Assembly (NCBI GenBank): GCA_031969915.1
Contig: DALYJJ010000039.1
Location: forward strand, 1 to 44,372
Source: DALYJJ01 sp031969915
GTDB taxonomy: Bacteria > Acidobacteriota > Terriglobia > Bryobacterales > Bryobacteraceae
Reading direction: 5' to 3'
DNA: 44,372 nt
The position numbers and the translations under genes are program-made. This document shows positions 22,857 through 31,464 of the stretch, piece by piece. The notes beneath the pieces were generated by a model. It was not told the DNA's origin. It saw only the letters and a program-made list of their open reading frames with translations, and ran no database searches. Positions within the stretch are counted from its first letter, which is position 1; each line of letters starts with the position of its first letter.

Positions 22857-24116
22857 ATGGAAAACGTCAACCGCCGAGCCTTCGCGGGCGCCGCCGCGGG
22901 CCTCCTGATTTTGAAGCCGCAACTGGTCTTTGGCAGCCAGCGCAACTCGGCTGTCCGGATGGCGCTGTACGGCTGCGGCGGGCGGGGCACCGGGGTGGCG
23001 GAATCGTTCCAGACCTACACCGCGGCGCAATACGTCGCCCTGGGCGACCTTTACCAGGAACAGACTGAGCGGACGCAGAAGACCCTCGCGCAATCCGCCG
23101 CCAAGACGAACAAGGCGCGTGTCGATTCGAAGATGCTGTTCCATGGCCCCGATTCGCTGGAGCAGATCCTGGCGCGCGGCGACGTCGATGCCGTGCACAT
23201 CGCGACGCCGCCCTACTTTCATCCCGAGCACCTGGAGAAGGCCGTGGCGGCGGGTAAGCATGTGTATCTGGAAAAGCCGGTGGCCGTGGACGTCGCGGGC
23301 GCCAAGCGAGTGATGGCCGCGGGGCAGAAAGCGGCCGGCCGGTTGAGCCTGGCGGTGGGCTTCCAACTGCGGCACGCCACGCCCTACGTGCAACTGGTGG
23401 AGCGCGCGCACCAGGGCGCGTTGGGAAACGTGGTGTGCGGGCTGTCGCACTACTATGCGAGCGGCATTCCTCGCCCCGAGTGGGCCGGCGTCAGCGGCGA
23501 GACGCGGCGCCTCCGCAACTGGATTTACGACCGCGTTCTTTCCGGCGACATCCTGGTGGAGCAGAACATTCACCTGATCGACGTCAACAACTGGCTGATG
23601 AGGGCCGTGCCGGTTTCGGCGCAGGGCACGGGCGGCCGCGCCGGACGCACCGATCACGGCGACTGCTGGAGCCATTACAACGTCACCTACACCTACCCGA
23701 ACGACGTGCACATTACGGTGACCTCCACGCAGTTCATCAAGGGCGCGTGGGACGTGGGCATGCGCTTCTACGGCACGAAGGGCAACGCCGAGATGTACTA
23801 CAGCGCGCCGGTACGCATCACCGGCGACGAGAAGTGGGAGTTCCCGATTCAGGCGCAGACCCAGGGCGACGCGGCGACGATGGCCACGGGGGCCTTCCGC
23901 GGCGCGCTCGACGACGCCGATCAGCGCAAGGAAGAACACTACATCGCGAGCATCAGCTCAGGCAAGTTCGTCAACGAAGCGCAGCAGGGCGCGGAATCGA
24001 CCCTGGCGGCGATTCTCGGCCGCACCGCCGCCTACACCGGCCGGCGCTGGACGTGGAACGAATTGCTCGAGACGAACGAGATGTGGGACGCCAAACTGGA
24101 CCTGCGCGAAGTGTAG
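22857..24116 (+). CDS. secreted Gfo/Idh/MocA-family oxidoreductase
   Basis: The protein has 419 residues from the ATG at 22857; the frame extends upstream but lacks a plausible start, apart from an ATG 15 bases earlier. It begins with a twin-arginine-type signal (ENVNRRAFAGAAAGLLIL). The Rossmann loop is RMALYGCGGRGTGVAESF, then DVDAVHIATPPYFHPEHLEKAVAAGKHVYLEKPVAVD with the conserved EKP. The C-terminal substrate domain includes GDILVEQNIHLIDVNNWLM, with His as a possible general base. It probably oxidises or reduces a sugar with bound NAD(P) in the periplasm. It diverges from the ASPIC/UnbV gene. Confidence 0.92.
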   Translation: MENVNRRAFAGAAAGLLILKPQLVFGSQRNSAVRMALYGCGGRGTGVAESFQTYTAAQYVALGDLYQEQTERTQKTLAQSAAKTNKARVDSKMLFHGPDSLEQILARGDVDAVHIATPPYFHPEHLEKAVAAGKHVYLEKPVAVDVAGAKRVMAAGQKAAGRLSLAVGFQLRHATPYVQLVERAHQGALGNVVCGLSHYYASGIPRPEWAGVSGETRRLRNWIYDRVLSGDILVEQNIHLIDVNNWLMRAVPVSAQGTGGRAGRTDHGDCWSHYNVTYTYPNDVHITVTSTQFIKGAWDVGMRFYGTKGNAEMYYSAPVRITGDEKWEFPIQAQTQGDAATMATGAFRGALDDADQRKEEHYIASISSGKFVNEAQQGAESTLAAILGRTAAYTGRRWTWNELLETNEMWDAKLDLREV

Positions 24117-24144
24117 CGGGGAACCGGTGTCCGTGCCCGGCTTC

Positions 24145-24178
24145 TTGACATGCATCGTCTATCGATGCAACGATAGAC
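24145..24178 (+). promoter_or_regulatory. promoter and PadR-type operator before padR
   Basis: TTGACA (24145-24150) is a perfect -35. A perfect palindrome GTCTATCG-N6-CGATAGAC (24157-24178) fills the space up to two bases before the start codon and overlaps a second perfect palindrome TGCATCG-N5-CGATGCA (24151-24169). There is no ribosome site, so the transcript is probably leaderless, with its start near 24180. Placement over the core promoter fits autorepression by PadR. Confidence 0.65.
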
Positions 24179-24179
24179 C

Positions 24180-24509
24180 ATGGCTCAATCGCCGGACCTC
24201 TTGCCGGGCACCCTCGACCTGCTCGTCCTGAAGACCCTGTCGCGCGGGCCGCTGCACGGCTATGGCATCGCGCAGTACTTGCTGCAAACTTCGTCGAACG
24301 CCCTCGAGGTTGGCGAGGGATCCCTCTATCCGGCGTTGCAGCGGTTGCTCGCGAACGGCTGGGCGCGGGCGGAGTGGAAGCAATCGGAGACCGGACGCCG
24401 GGCCCGCTTCTACACGCTGACGCCGGCCGGCCGGAAGCAATTGCGCGCCGAGGAAGAGAAGTTCGAACAGATGGTGGAAGCGATTCGTCTGGTACTGCGG
24501 ACGGCTTAA
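24180..24509 (+). CDS. PadR-family transcriptional regulator
   Basis: The protein has 109 residues. PDLLPGTLDLLVLKTLSRGPLHGYGIAQYL is the standard PadR opening, followed by VGEGSLYPALQRLLANGWARAEW and FYTLTPAGRKQLRAEEEKF (wing and C-terminal helix). It is the short PadR type that precedes large FtsX-like permease genes throughout Acidobacteriota. It ends 10 bases before the permease and presumably represses it together with itself through the palindrome overlapping its promoter. The ligand is unknown. Confidence 0.93.
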   Translation: MAQSPDLLPGTLDLLVLKTLSRGPLHGYGIAQYLLQTSSNALEVGEGSLYPALQRLLANGWARAEWKQSETGRRARFYTLTPAGRKQLRAEEEKFEQMVEAIRLVLRTA

Positions 24510-24519
24510 GGAGCGGAGT

Positions 24520-27129
24520 ATGAACTGGCGCAACGTCGTGAGCCGGCTGCGAGGCCGGCCTCCGGCGCTCGAAGCGGATCTCGACGAGGAACTCGCGTTT
24601 CACCGGGAAATGAAGGAGCAGGCGTTCCGCGAGCGGGGGCTAAGCGATGAGGACGCCCGGTCGGCGGCGCGGCGTGCGCTCGGTAACGTCACTGTGGCGC
24701 GCGAAGAGGCTCGCGCGGCGTGGCGGTTTTCATGGATCGCCGATTTGGCGAAGGATCTGGGCTACGGATGGCGCGGGTTGCGGCGCGAGCCCGGGTTCAC
24801 GCTCCCCGCGGTCTTGGCTTTGACGGCCGGCCTGGGACTCAACGGCCTGCTGTTCACCATCTACAACACGCTGGCTCTGGCTCCGTGGGCGATCCGCGAC
24901 GCGGAGAACACGGTGCAGGTCCTCACCGACCGGGGCGGCCGGTGGGGAGGCATGACTTGGCCCGAGCACCGGTTTCTCAGCGAGAAGACCGGCACGCTGG
25001 CCGCGCTCACCGCCTGGGACACAATCGACGTTCGCGCCAAGCGCGACGGGGCCACCTGGCAAGCGGACGCGGTGGTCGTGTCGGCGAACTACTTCGATGC
25101 CATCGGCACGGGCTTCGCGCTGGGGCGGGGGTTCCTGACCGGCCCCGAATCGCAGCGCAATCCTCCGGCCGAGGTAGTGTTGCATTATGAGGCCTGGCAA
25201 GGACGCTTCGGCGGCGATCCGGGTGTGCTGGGGCAGTGGATGGAGATCAACGGCCAGCGGGTGCGGATCGCCGGCGTAGCCGCGCCTGGCTTCTCCGGAG
25301 TCAGCCCGGAGACTCCCGATTTCTGGTTCACGGTGGAGTGGGCTCGTCTTTACTTGAAGAGCGGGCGCGAGTTCGACAGCCAGGGCTCCTGCTGCGCGCA
25401 AGCGGTCGGCCGTCTGAAGCCGGGCGTGGGCCGTGAAGCCGCGCGGGAGGAGCTTTCGGCGTTGATCTCGCAACACCGGGAGTCGATCGGGGGGGAGAAG
25501 ACATCGATTCTGCTCACGGCTCCGTCCTTCCTGGCGAACCCATCACTGCACAGCCAGGCCTTGCCCGCCTTCCTTCTGATCGCGCTCGCTTCCGTGCTGG
25601 TCCTGCTGCTGGCGAGCGCCAACGTGGGAAACCTGCTGCTGGCGCGCGGCGCGGCGCGGCAGCGCGAGTTGGCGGTGCGGCTCTCGCTCGGCGCCGGCCG
25701 CGGCCGCCTGCTGCGCCAGATGACAGCCGAGAGCCTGCTGTTGAGCCTCCTGGCGGGCGGGCTGACGCTGGCCATGGCCGCCACGCTGCCCCCGGTGATC
25801 GTTCGCTGGGTGGTGGACCCGGAGGATCGGATCGCCTTCTCCTTCGCCCTGGATTGGCGTGTAGTCGGGTTCGTGCTGGCCGCGTCGATGGCGACGACGC
25901 TGCTCTTCGCGCTCGCTCCCGCGCGGCATGCGGTTCGCGAAGGCCAGGCGATCGCCGGGCTCCAGGAAGGCGGCCGCGGCGGCTCACGCGGGAATCGTCT
26001 ACGCCTGGTCCTGCTCACCGCCCAAGTCGCGCTCTGCGCGATCCTGCTCTCGAGCGCCTCGCTGCTCATCCGAGCCGCGCAAAAGGTCCGCGACATGGAA
26101 CCCGGCTTCCGGCACGCCGGCGCGATCCTGCTGGAAACCGGTTTGGATTCGAGCGGCGTGAATGAGGAGCAGGCGGCGGCCCTGCTGGAGAGGCTGAGAG
26201 ATCGTCTGGCCGTGCTGCCCGGCGTCACATCGATGGCGCACACCACCGTGGTTCCCCTCGGCAACTCCTTCACCGGAACGCGGATTACGCACCCGCAAAC
26301 CGGGCAGGACGTCGGAACCGGCCTGCATCACGTCTCTGCCGGGTACTTCGAAGCGCTGCGGATTCCGCTCCGTGAGGGGCGCTCCTTCACGCGCCTGGAC
26401 GAGAGCCGTGAGGACGTGGCGATGATGAACGAAGCACTGGCCGCGCAGATGTGGCCCGGTGAGAGCGCAGCGGGCAAGACGTTCCAATGGCTTCGACGGC
26501 CGGTCACGATCGTCGGCGTGGTAGGCAACGTGAGCGTTCGCGAGCTCGGCCGCCGCGACGAGCCGCATCTCTACTTCCCGTCTCGAGGCTGGCTGCGCTC
26601 GGCGTTCCTCATCTCCGCCGACGCGTCCGCGGCGCCTCTCTTGGCGGAGTTGCCCGCGCTGGCCCGGGAAACGGACTCCCGCTTCCTCGCCACGGCCTCG
26701 AGCTTGAGCGCAAAAGTTCAGCGAGCGCAGCGGTCGGCCGGCGTCGCGGCGTCGATGGCGGGTGCGATCAGCGGTGTAGCGCTCGTCCTGGCCTTCGTGG
26801 GACTCCACGGGGTGGCGTCCTATCACCTGGTCCGGCGGACCCGCGAGATCGGCGTGCGCATGGCGCTGGGAGCGGAGCCGTCGCAGGTCGTTCGCCTGAT
26901 CACCGGACAGAGCCTGCGCCCGGTGCTCCTCGGCGGAGCGCTCGGCGCCGCGGGTTCGCTCGGCGCGGGCCAATTGCTGGCGGGCATGCTCTACGGAGTG
27001 AGCCCGGCCGACCCGTTCGCCGTCGCCGGGACCGTGGCGGTGCTCGCCGGCGTGGCCTTGCTCGCCATCTGCGTCCCGGCCGCACGCGCCGCGTCCATCA
27101 ACCCGGCGGACACGCTACGGCACGAGTAG
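24520..27129 (+). CDS. FtsX/MacB-type ABC transporter permease (acidobacterial duplicated orphan permease)
   Basis: The protein has 869 residues. Residues 1-60 form the small N-terminal domain seen only in this family (LEADLDEELAFHREMKEQAFRERGLSDEDARSAARRALGNV). A transmembrane helix near 85-110 follows, then a MacB-like periplasmic domain, an FtsX domain (about 345-470: LPAFLLIALASVLVLLLASANVGNLLLARG), a second periplasmic domain, and a second FtsX domain (about 745-865). The duplicated layout is that of the ADOP family. No ATPase gene is next to it, hence 'orphan'. It probably works in efflux or envelope stress, with an ATPase encoded elsewhere, under PadR control. Confidence 0.94.
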   Translation: MNWRNVVSRLRGRPPALEADLDEELAFHREMKEQAFRERGLSDEDARSAARRALGNVTVAREEARAAWRFSWIADLAKDLGYGWRGLRREPGFTLPAVLALTAGLGLNGLLFTIYNTLALAPWAIRDAENTVQVLTDRGGRWGGMTWPEHRFLSEKTGTLAALTAWDTIDVRAKRDGATWQADAVVVSANYFDAIGTGFALGRGFLTGPESQRNPPAEVVLHYEAWQGRFGGDPGVLGQWMEINGQRVRIAGVAAPGFSGVSPETPDFWFTVEWARLYLKSGREFDSQGSCCAQAVGRLKPGVGREAAREELSALISQHRESIGGEKTSILLTAPSFLANPSLHSQALPAFLLIALASVLVLLLASANVGNLLLARGAARQRELAVRLSLGAGRGRLLRQMTAESLLLSLLAGGLTLAMAATLPPVIVRWVVDPEDRIAFSFALDWRVVGFVLAASMATTLLFALAPARHAVREGQAIAGLQEGGRGGSRGNRLRLVLLTAQVALCAILLSSASLLIRAAQKVRDMEPGFRHAGAILLETGLDSSGVNEEQAAALLERLRDRLAVLPGVTSMAHTTVVPLGNSFTGTRITHPQTGQDVGTGLHHVSAGYFEALRIPLREGRSFTRLDESREDVAMMNEALAAQMWPGESAAGKTFQWLRRPVTIVGVVGNVSVRELGRRDEPHLYFPSRGWLRSAFLISADASAAPLLAELPALARETDSRFLATASSLSAKVQRAQRSAGVAASMAGAISGVALVLAFVGLHGVASYHLVRRTREIGVRMALGAEPSQVVRLITGQSLRPVLLGGALGAAGSLGAGQLLAGMLYGVSPADPFAVAGTVAVLAGVALLAICVPAARAASINPADTLRHE

Positions 27130-27136
27130 GAGCGGA

Positions 27137-27160
27137 GGCGGGCCGTCCTGGCGGCCCGCC
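27137..27160. terminator. terminator-like hairpin between convergent genes
   Basis: A perfect 9-bp GC stem (GGCGGGCCG / CGGCCCGCC, 6-base loop) sits between the stops at 27129 and 27181. It has no T-run, so bidirectional termination is only inferred from its position. Confidence 0.45.
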
Positions 27161-27180
27161 ATCCCGTCGCCGGTCACCCG

Positions 27181-28032
27181 TTAGTTCACCGTCGGGACGC
27201 TTCCCACTACCGCGATCACTTCGGAAAAACGGGTCCTCACGCGCTTCCGCAACCCGTTGATCGCCGCCGTCTGCCGGATGTACTCCGCGTAGCTCTTGCC
27301 GGGCATCATCGCTTTGAACGACTCCTCGCTGAGTGGCCCGGGCCCCATCACGGCCTGCTCCGGGTCTTTCAGGACCGTAGACGCAGTCAGGGCATAGCCC
27401 GCCTCCTCGGATCCCACCAGGCCCGGCGTCTGCAGAGACCAGCCGATGGCGGGCGAGTTCCCCTGTTTGATCCGGGCGGCGTTCATCGGCAGCGCGTACT
27501 CCCGCATGTAGCCCATCACGGCGTCCATGTGATCGTCGCCGACCTGGTACGTCGCGGTCCGGATGTAGCTGCCCACGGTAACGGTGCCGATCCGGTTCCG
27601 GATCACATTCCAAGCCTGACGCACCAGGGTGGACGATGAGCGGGACGCCGCCATGTAAGCGGCATAATTCGCGAAGCCCGCGGCCTTGCCACGCGCGTCC
27701 AGGGTCTCCTGCGAGGGCTGGGCCAGACTCGGCGCCTTCACCGGGAAGATGACTGCGGCGTAGTCGTAGTCGCTGCCGATCGCGAACGGCGCGGTCAGAC
27801 GCAAGACCAACCCGCCGTGGAGATCGCCCTTCGCCACTCCGTGCTCCACGGACTTCACCCAGGCGGTTTCCAGGAACTTACGATGGTCGGCGGCCTTGCC
27901 GTCGATTGATTTGCGATAGGTAATTTGCGCCCACTTCGCATTGGGACCTTGGGCCCAAACCGCGGAGGTGGCTACGAATGTCAACAACGAGAGCGCGACA
28001 GAGCGCGACCGAACGGCCGAGTTCAAACGCAT
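27181..28032 (-). CDS. secreted hypothetical protein
   Basis: The protein has 283 residues from the ATG at 28032, chosen because a signal peptide (MRLNSAVRSRSVALSLLTFVATSAVWAQ) follows directly. The mature part shows a repeated theme: WAQITYRKSIDGKAADHRKFLETAWVKSVEHGVAKGDL, then later GTVTVGSYIRTATYQVGDDHMDAVMGYMREYALPMNAARIKQG. This suggests two copies of a small alpha/beta (ferredoxin-like) fold. No catalytic motif is recognised. It follows the acyl-CoA dehydrogenase gene by 136 bases on the same strand, and it converges with the permease. Confidence 0.7.
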   Translation of the reverse strand: MRLNSAVRSRSVALSLLTFVATSAVWAQGPNAKWAQITYRKSIDGKAADHRKFLETAWVKSVEHGVAKGDLHGGLVLRLTAPFAIGSDYDYAAVIFPVKAPSLAQPSQETLDARGKAAGFANYAAYMAASRSSSTLVRQAWNVIRNRIGTVTVGSYIRTATYQVGDDHMDAVMGYMREYALPMNAARIKQGNSPAIGWSLQTPGLVGSEEAGYALTASTVLKDPEQAVMGPGPLSEESFKAMMPGKSYAEYIRQTAAINGLRKRVRTRFSEVIAVVGSVPTVN

Positions 28033-28168
28033 CGAGATTCTCCAAGCTTGTTCTGATTTCTCCGGCGGCACAGGCCCCGGAGATCCCAGCGGGATGGGGG
28101 GGAGTCTATCACGGACTCTGCGTTCGGTGCCGAGTTTTCTTCTAAGACAGCCGCGGCTTATCCGGTTG

Positions 28169-29332
28169 TTATTTGTAGGCCGGGACGCCGGTTACTCTTT
28201 CGCCGATCACCAGCGTATGGATGTGGTCGGTGCCCTCGTAGGTCTTTACGGTTTCGAGGTTGCACAGGTGGCGCATGATCGGGTACTCGTCCATGATCCC
28301 GTTGGCGCCGAGCAGGTCGCGGCTCAGGCGGGCGCATTCGAGGGCGATCTCGACGTTGTTCTTCTTGAGCATCGAGATGTGCGCGGGCTCGATCCTGCCG
28401 GCGTCCTTGAGGCGTCCGCACTGGATAGCGAGCAACTGCGCCTTGGTGATTTCGGTGATCATCCAGGCCAGCTTTTCCTGCACCAACTGGTGCGAGGCGA
28501 TGGGGCGATTGTCGAACTGCTTGCGGTCGAGCGAGTATTGGCGCGCGGTCTCGTAGCAGTCCATCGCCGCGCCGACCACGCCCCAGCCGATGCCGTGGCG
28601 GGCCTGGCTCAGGCAGCTCAGCGGGGCTTTCAGGCCCTTCGCGCAGGGCAGCAGGTTGTCTTCGGGGACGCGGCAATCGGCGAAGGCGAGGCTGGAGGTG
28701 ACCGAAGCCCGCATCGACAACTTGCCGTGGATGTCGGAGGTGGAGTAGCCGGGCGTACCGCGCTCCACCAGGAAGCCGCGCACGCCCTCTTCCGTGCGGG
28801 CCCAGACCACGGCCACGTCCGCCACGGAGCCGTTGGTGATCCAGGTCTTCTCGCCGTTCAGAACCCACTCGGCGCCGCCCTTCTTCGCCGTGGTGAGCAT
28901 GCCGCCGGGGTTCGAGCCGAACTGCGGCTCGGTGAGGCCGAAGCAGCCGATGGCGTCTCCGGATTGGAGGCGCGGCAGCCACTTCTCTTTTTGCGCGTCG
29001 CTGCCGAAGGCGTGGATCGGGTACATCACGAGCGCGCCCTGGACGGAGACGAAGCTACGGATGCCGGAGTCGGCGCGCTCGATCTCCTGCATGATGAGGC
29101 CGTATTCGACATTGCTCATGCCCGCGCAGCCGTAGCCTTCGAGGTTCGCTCCGAGGAAGCCCATGGCGGCCATCGGCTTGATGATTTCGTTCGGGAAACG
29201 GCCGTCGCGCCAGCAGTCCCGGATGGTGGGGATGATCTTGTCTTCGACAAACTCCCGCGCGGACTGGCGCACCATCCGTTCTTCTTCGTTGAACAGAGAA
29301 TCGATATGCAGGTAATCAACGCCGCGGAACAT
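28169..29332 (-). CDS. acyl-CoA dehydrogenase, glutaryl-CoA dehydrogenase-like
   Basis: The protein has 387 residues from the ATG at 29332 (MFRGVDYLHIDSLF), the usual start for the family; the longer frame adds an uncharacteristic stretch. SGIRSFVSVQGALVMYPIHAFGSDAQKEKWLP resembles glutaryl-CoA dehydrogenase, including the Arg that contacts the gamma-carboxylate in that enzyme. GCFGLTEPQFGSNPGGM is the FAD-binding strand, and KTYEGTDHIHTLVIG holds the catalytic Glu in the YEGT context typical of the glutaryl-CoA type. It should oxidise and possibly decarboxylate a dicarboxylic acyl-CoA from lysine or aromatic degradation. It is otherwise alone. Confidence 0.9.
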   Translation of the reverse strand: MFRGVDYLHIDSLFNEEERMVRQSAREFVEDKIIPTIRDCWRDGRFPNEIIKPMAAMGFLGANLEGYGCAGMSNVEYGLIMQEIERADSGIRSFVSVQGALVMYPIHAFGSDAQKEKWLPRLQSGDAIGCFGLTEPQFGSNPGGMLTTAKKGGAEWVLNGEKTWITNGSVADVAVVWARTEEGVRGFLVERGTPGYSTSDIHGKLSMRASVTSSLAFADCRVPEDNLLPCAKGLKAPLSCLSQARHGIGWGVVGAAMDCYETARQYSLDRKQFDNRPIASHQLVQEKLAWMITEITKAQLLAIQCGRLKDAGRIEPAHISMLKKNNVEIALECARLSRDLLGANGIMDEYPIMRHLCNLETVKTYEGTDHIHTLVIGERVTGVPAYK

Positions 29333-29481
29333 ATGCTTCCATCGTAGCGCCGGGGCTTTCGCGCCGTCGCTGTCGGCCGCCCCGTCAGAAAGCCTGAGAG
29401 AAATCCCTAGGCCCACGCACTATCAAGTCAATCCGGGTCCGAAAGGATAACGCGGCTGAAATCGGTTGGGCCGCGGTCGCA

Positions 29482-31464
29482 ATGAAGTCTCTCCTTGTAT
29501 CCTTATGCGGCGCCTTGTGTCTGAGCGCGCAGGCGCCGCTCGATCTTGCCTACCAGCATCTCCAGAACCAACGATACGACCAGGCCATCGCGCAATTCCG
29601 GGCGGCGGGTGCGCTGACGGCGGCGCAGCGGAAGGACCTTGCCTACACGCTGCTCAAGACGGGCGAAACGGAAGAGGCCCGGGAGCAGTTTGCCGAGATC
29701 GTGCGGGGAAACCCGGAGGATACGCAGGCGGCGCTGGAGTACGCGTTTCTGTGCCATGAAACGGGCAAGCGCGCGGAGGCGCGGCGCGTGTTTGCGCGGC
29801 TGCGGGAGCACTCCCCGGTGGCGCGCGAAGCGTTTGAGAACATCGATCGTCCCCTGGCGGAATCGATCGCCCGTTGGAAGGACGCGGTGGAGCGCTCTCC
29901 CGGCAACTTCTCCGGGCACGAGGAACTGGCGCGGCTGGCGGAGGAACGCGACGAGTTGCCGTTGGCGCTGGAGCACTACCGCGCGGCGTGGAAACTCCGG
30001 CCGGAGAAGCGGCAGCTTCTGGTGGACATCGGGCGGGTGGCGCAGGCGCTGGGCGACGCGGAGGCGGCGCATGCCGCGCTGCTTGCGGCGTCGCGGGGGG
30101 CCGAACCGCACGCCGCCGAGAGAGCGCGGGAGATGCTCGGGGCGCGCTATCCCTACGTCTACGAGTTCCGGCGCGCCGTGGAGCTGGACGGCGAGAACGC
30201 GGGCCTGCGCCGCGAACTGGGATTTCTGTTTCTGGCGATGAAGCAGTCCGCCGAGGCCGAGCGCGAGTTCGAGAAGCTGGTGGAGTTGCGGCCGGAGGAT
30301 TTGTGGGCGGCCGCGCAACTCGGCCTGCTGCGGCTGGCGCGGGNNNNNNNNNNNNNNNNCGCCGCCATGCCGCTGCTCGAGAAGGTGCTCAACGGCACGG
30401 ACGAGGAGCTGGCCGACCGCGTGCGCGAAGCATTGAAGCTGCCCAAGACGCTGCGGCGCCGTGAAGAAGTTCCCCGGCGCGCCGTGGCGGCGGAGGCCAA
30501 GACGCTGGCCGCCAAGAGCCTGGAGAAGGGCTACCTGAAGGACGCCGCGAAGTACCTGGAGGTGGCGCACGAGACGGATCCGCTCGACTTCGACGTGATG
30601 CTGAAGCTCGGCTGGACGCACAACACGATGAAGGACGATCGTTCGGCCATCCGCTGGTTCAAACTGGCTTCCCACGCTCCGGAGCCCACGGTGGCGAAGG
30701 AGGCGGCACAGGCGGCGGCCAACCTGGAACCGCAGTTCCAGCGGGTGCGCGTTTCCTCCTGGATCTTCCCGCTCTACTCGTCGCGGTGGAAGAACGTCTT
30801 CAACTACTCGCAGGTGAAGACGGAGTTCCGCCTGCGGGGTGTGCCGCTGACGCCGTACATTTCAACGCGTTTTGTGGGAGACATTCGCGGGCGCATGCAT
30901 TCGCAGGGCGAACAGCCCATGCCGCAGTTTCTCTCCGAAACGGCGGTGATCTTCGCCCTGGGACTGATGACGCCGACGCGGCACGGCGTTACGGGGTGGG
31001 CCGAAGCGGGGCTTTCGGTTTCGTATCTCGGCCGGCGCCCGGATAGCGGCCTGGCCCGGCCCGACTATCGGGGCGGCGTCTCATTCGCCAGAGGATGGGG
31101 GCGGCTGCTCGGCGGGCCGAAGCGCGGCGTGTTCTTTGAAACCAACGACGACGCGGTGTTTGTCTCGCGCTTCCAAAACGACCTGCTGTTCTACTCGCAA
31201 AACCGGGTGGGCTACACGCTCCCGCCGTTCGGAGGCACGCACGTGCAGTTCTATTTCAACCAGAACCTGACGGCGGACCGGCTGCGTCAATACTGGGCGA
31301 ATTTCGCCGAGTTCGGGCCGGGCATGAAGGTTCGCTTCGCGGGCCTCCCGCAATCCATGTTTTTCACGGTGAACGTGCTGCGGGGCGTGTTCACGGTGAA
31401 CCGGGACAACCCGGGGCCGGCGCGCTTCCGGGACGTGCGAGTGGGGCTCTGGTATGCGCGATAG
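29482..31464 (+). CDS. secreted TPR protein with C-terminal outer-membrane-like domain
   Basis: The frame spans 660 codons including a 16-N gap (30344-30359), so the real length is uncertain. A signal peptide (MKSLLVSLCGALCLSAQA) is followed by about ten tetratricopeptide repeats to near residue 415. The rest (FPLYSSRWKNVFNYSQVKTEFRL onward) alternates aromatic and polar residues in short strands, ending in YAR, and looks like a small beta-barrel comparable in layout to NfrA, PgaA, PelB or BcsC. Those proteins carry a polysaccharide or serve as a secretion channel. The barrel is short, so this remains inference. The next gene overlaps its 3' end by 11 bases. Confidence 0.75.
   Translation: MKSLLVSLCGALCLSAQAPLDLAYQHLQNQRYDQAIAQFRAAGALTAAQRKDLAYTLLKTGETEEAREQFAEIVRGNPEDTQAALEYAFLCHETGKRAEARRVFARLREHSPVAREAFENIDRPLAESIARWKDAVERSPGNFSGHEELARLAEERDELPLALEHYRAAWKLRPEKRQLLVDIGRVAQALGDAEAAHAALLAASRGAEPHAAERAREMLGARYPYVYEFRRAVELDGENAGLRRELGFLFLAMKQSAEAEREFEKLVELRPEDLWAAAQLGLLRLARXXXXXXAAMPLLEKVLNGTDEELADRVREALKLPKTLRRREEVPRRAVAAEAKTLAAKSLEKGYLKDAAKYLEVAHETDPLDFDVMLKLGWTHNTMKDDRSAIRWFKLASHAPEPTVAKEAAQAAANLEPQFQRVRVSSWIFPLYSSRWKNVFNYSQVKTEFRLRGVPLTPYISTRFVGDIRGRMHSQGEQPMPQFLSETAVIFALGLMTPTRHGVTGWAEAGLSVSYLGRRPDSGLARPDYRGGVSFARGWGRLLGGPKRGVFFETNDDAVFVSRFQNDLLFYSQNRVGYTLPPFGGTHVQFYFNQNLTADRLRQYWANFAEFGPGMKVRFAGLPQSMFFTVNVLRGVFTVNRDNPGPARFRDVRVGLWYAR
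30344..30359. other. assembly gap (16 N)
   Basis: Sixteen undetermined bases lie inside the TPR gene. The frame continues on both sides if the length is taken literally, but the gap size may be nominal, so repeat number and frame in this region are not certain. Confidence 0.99.
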
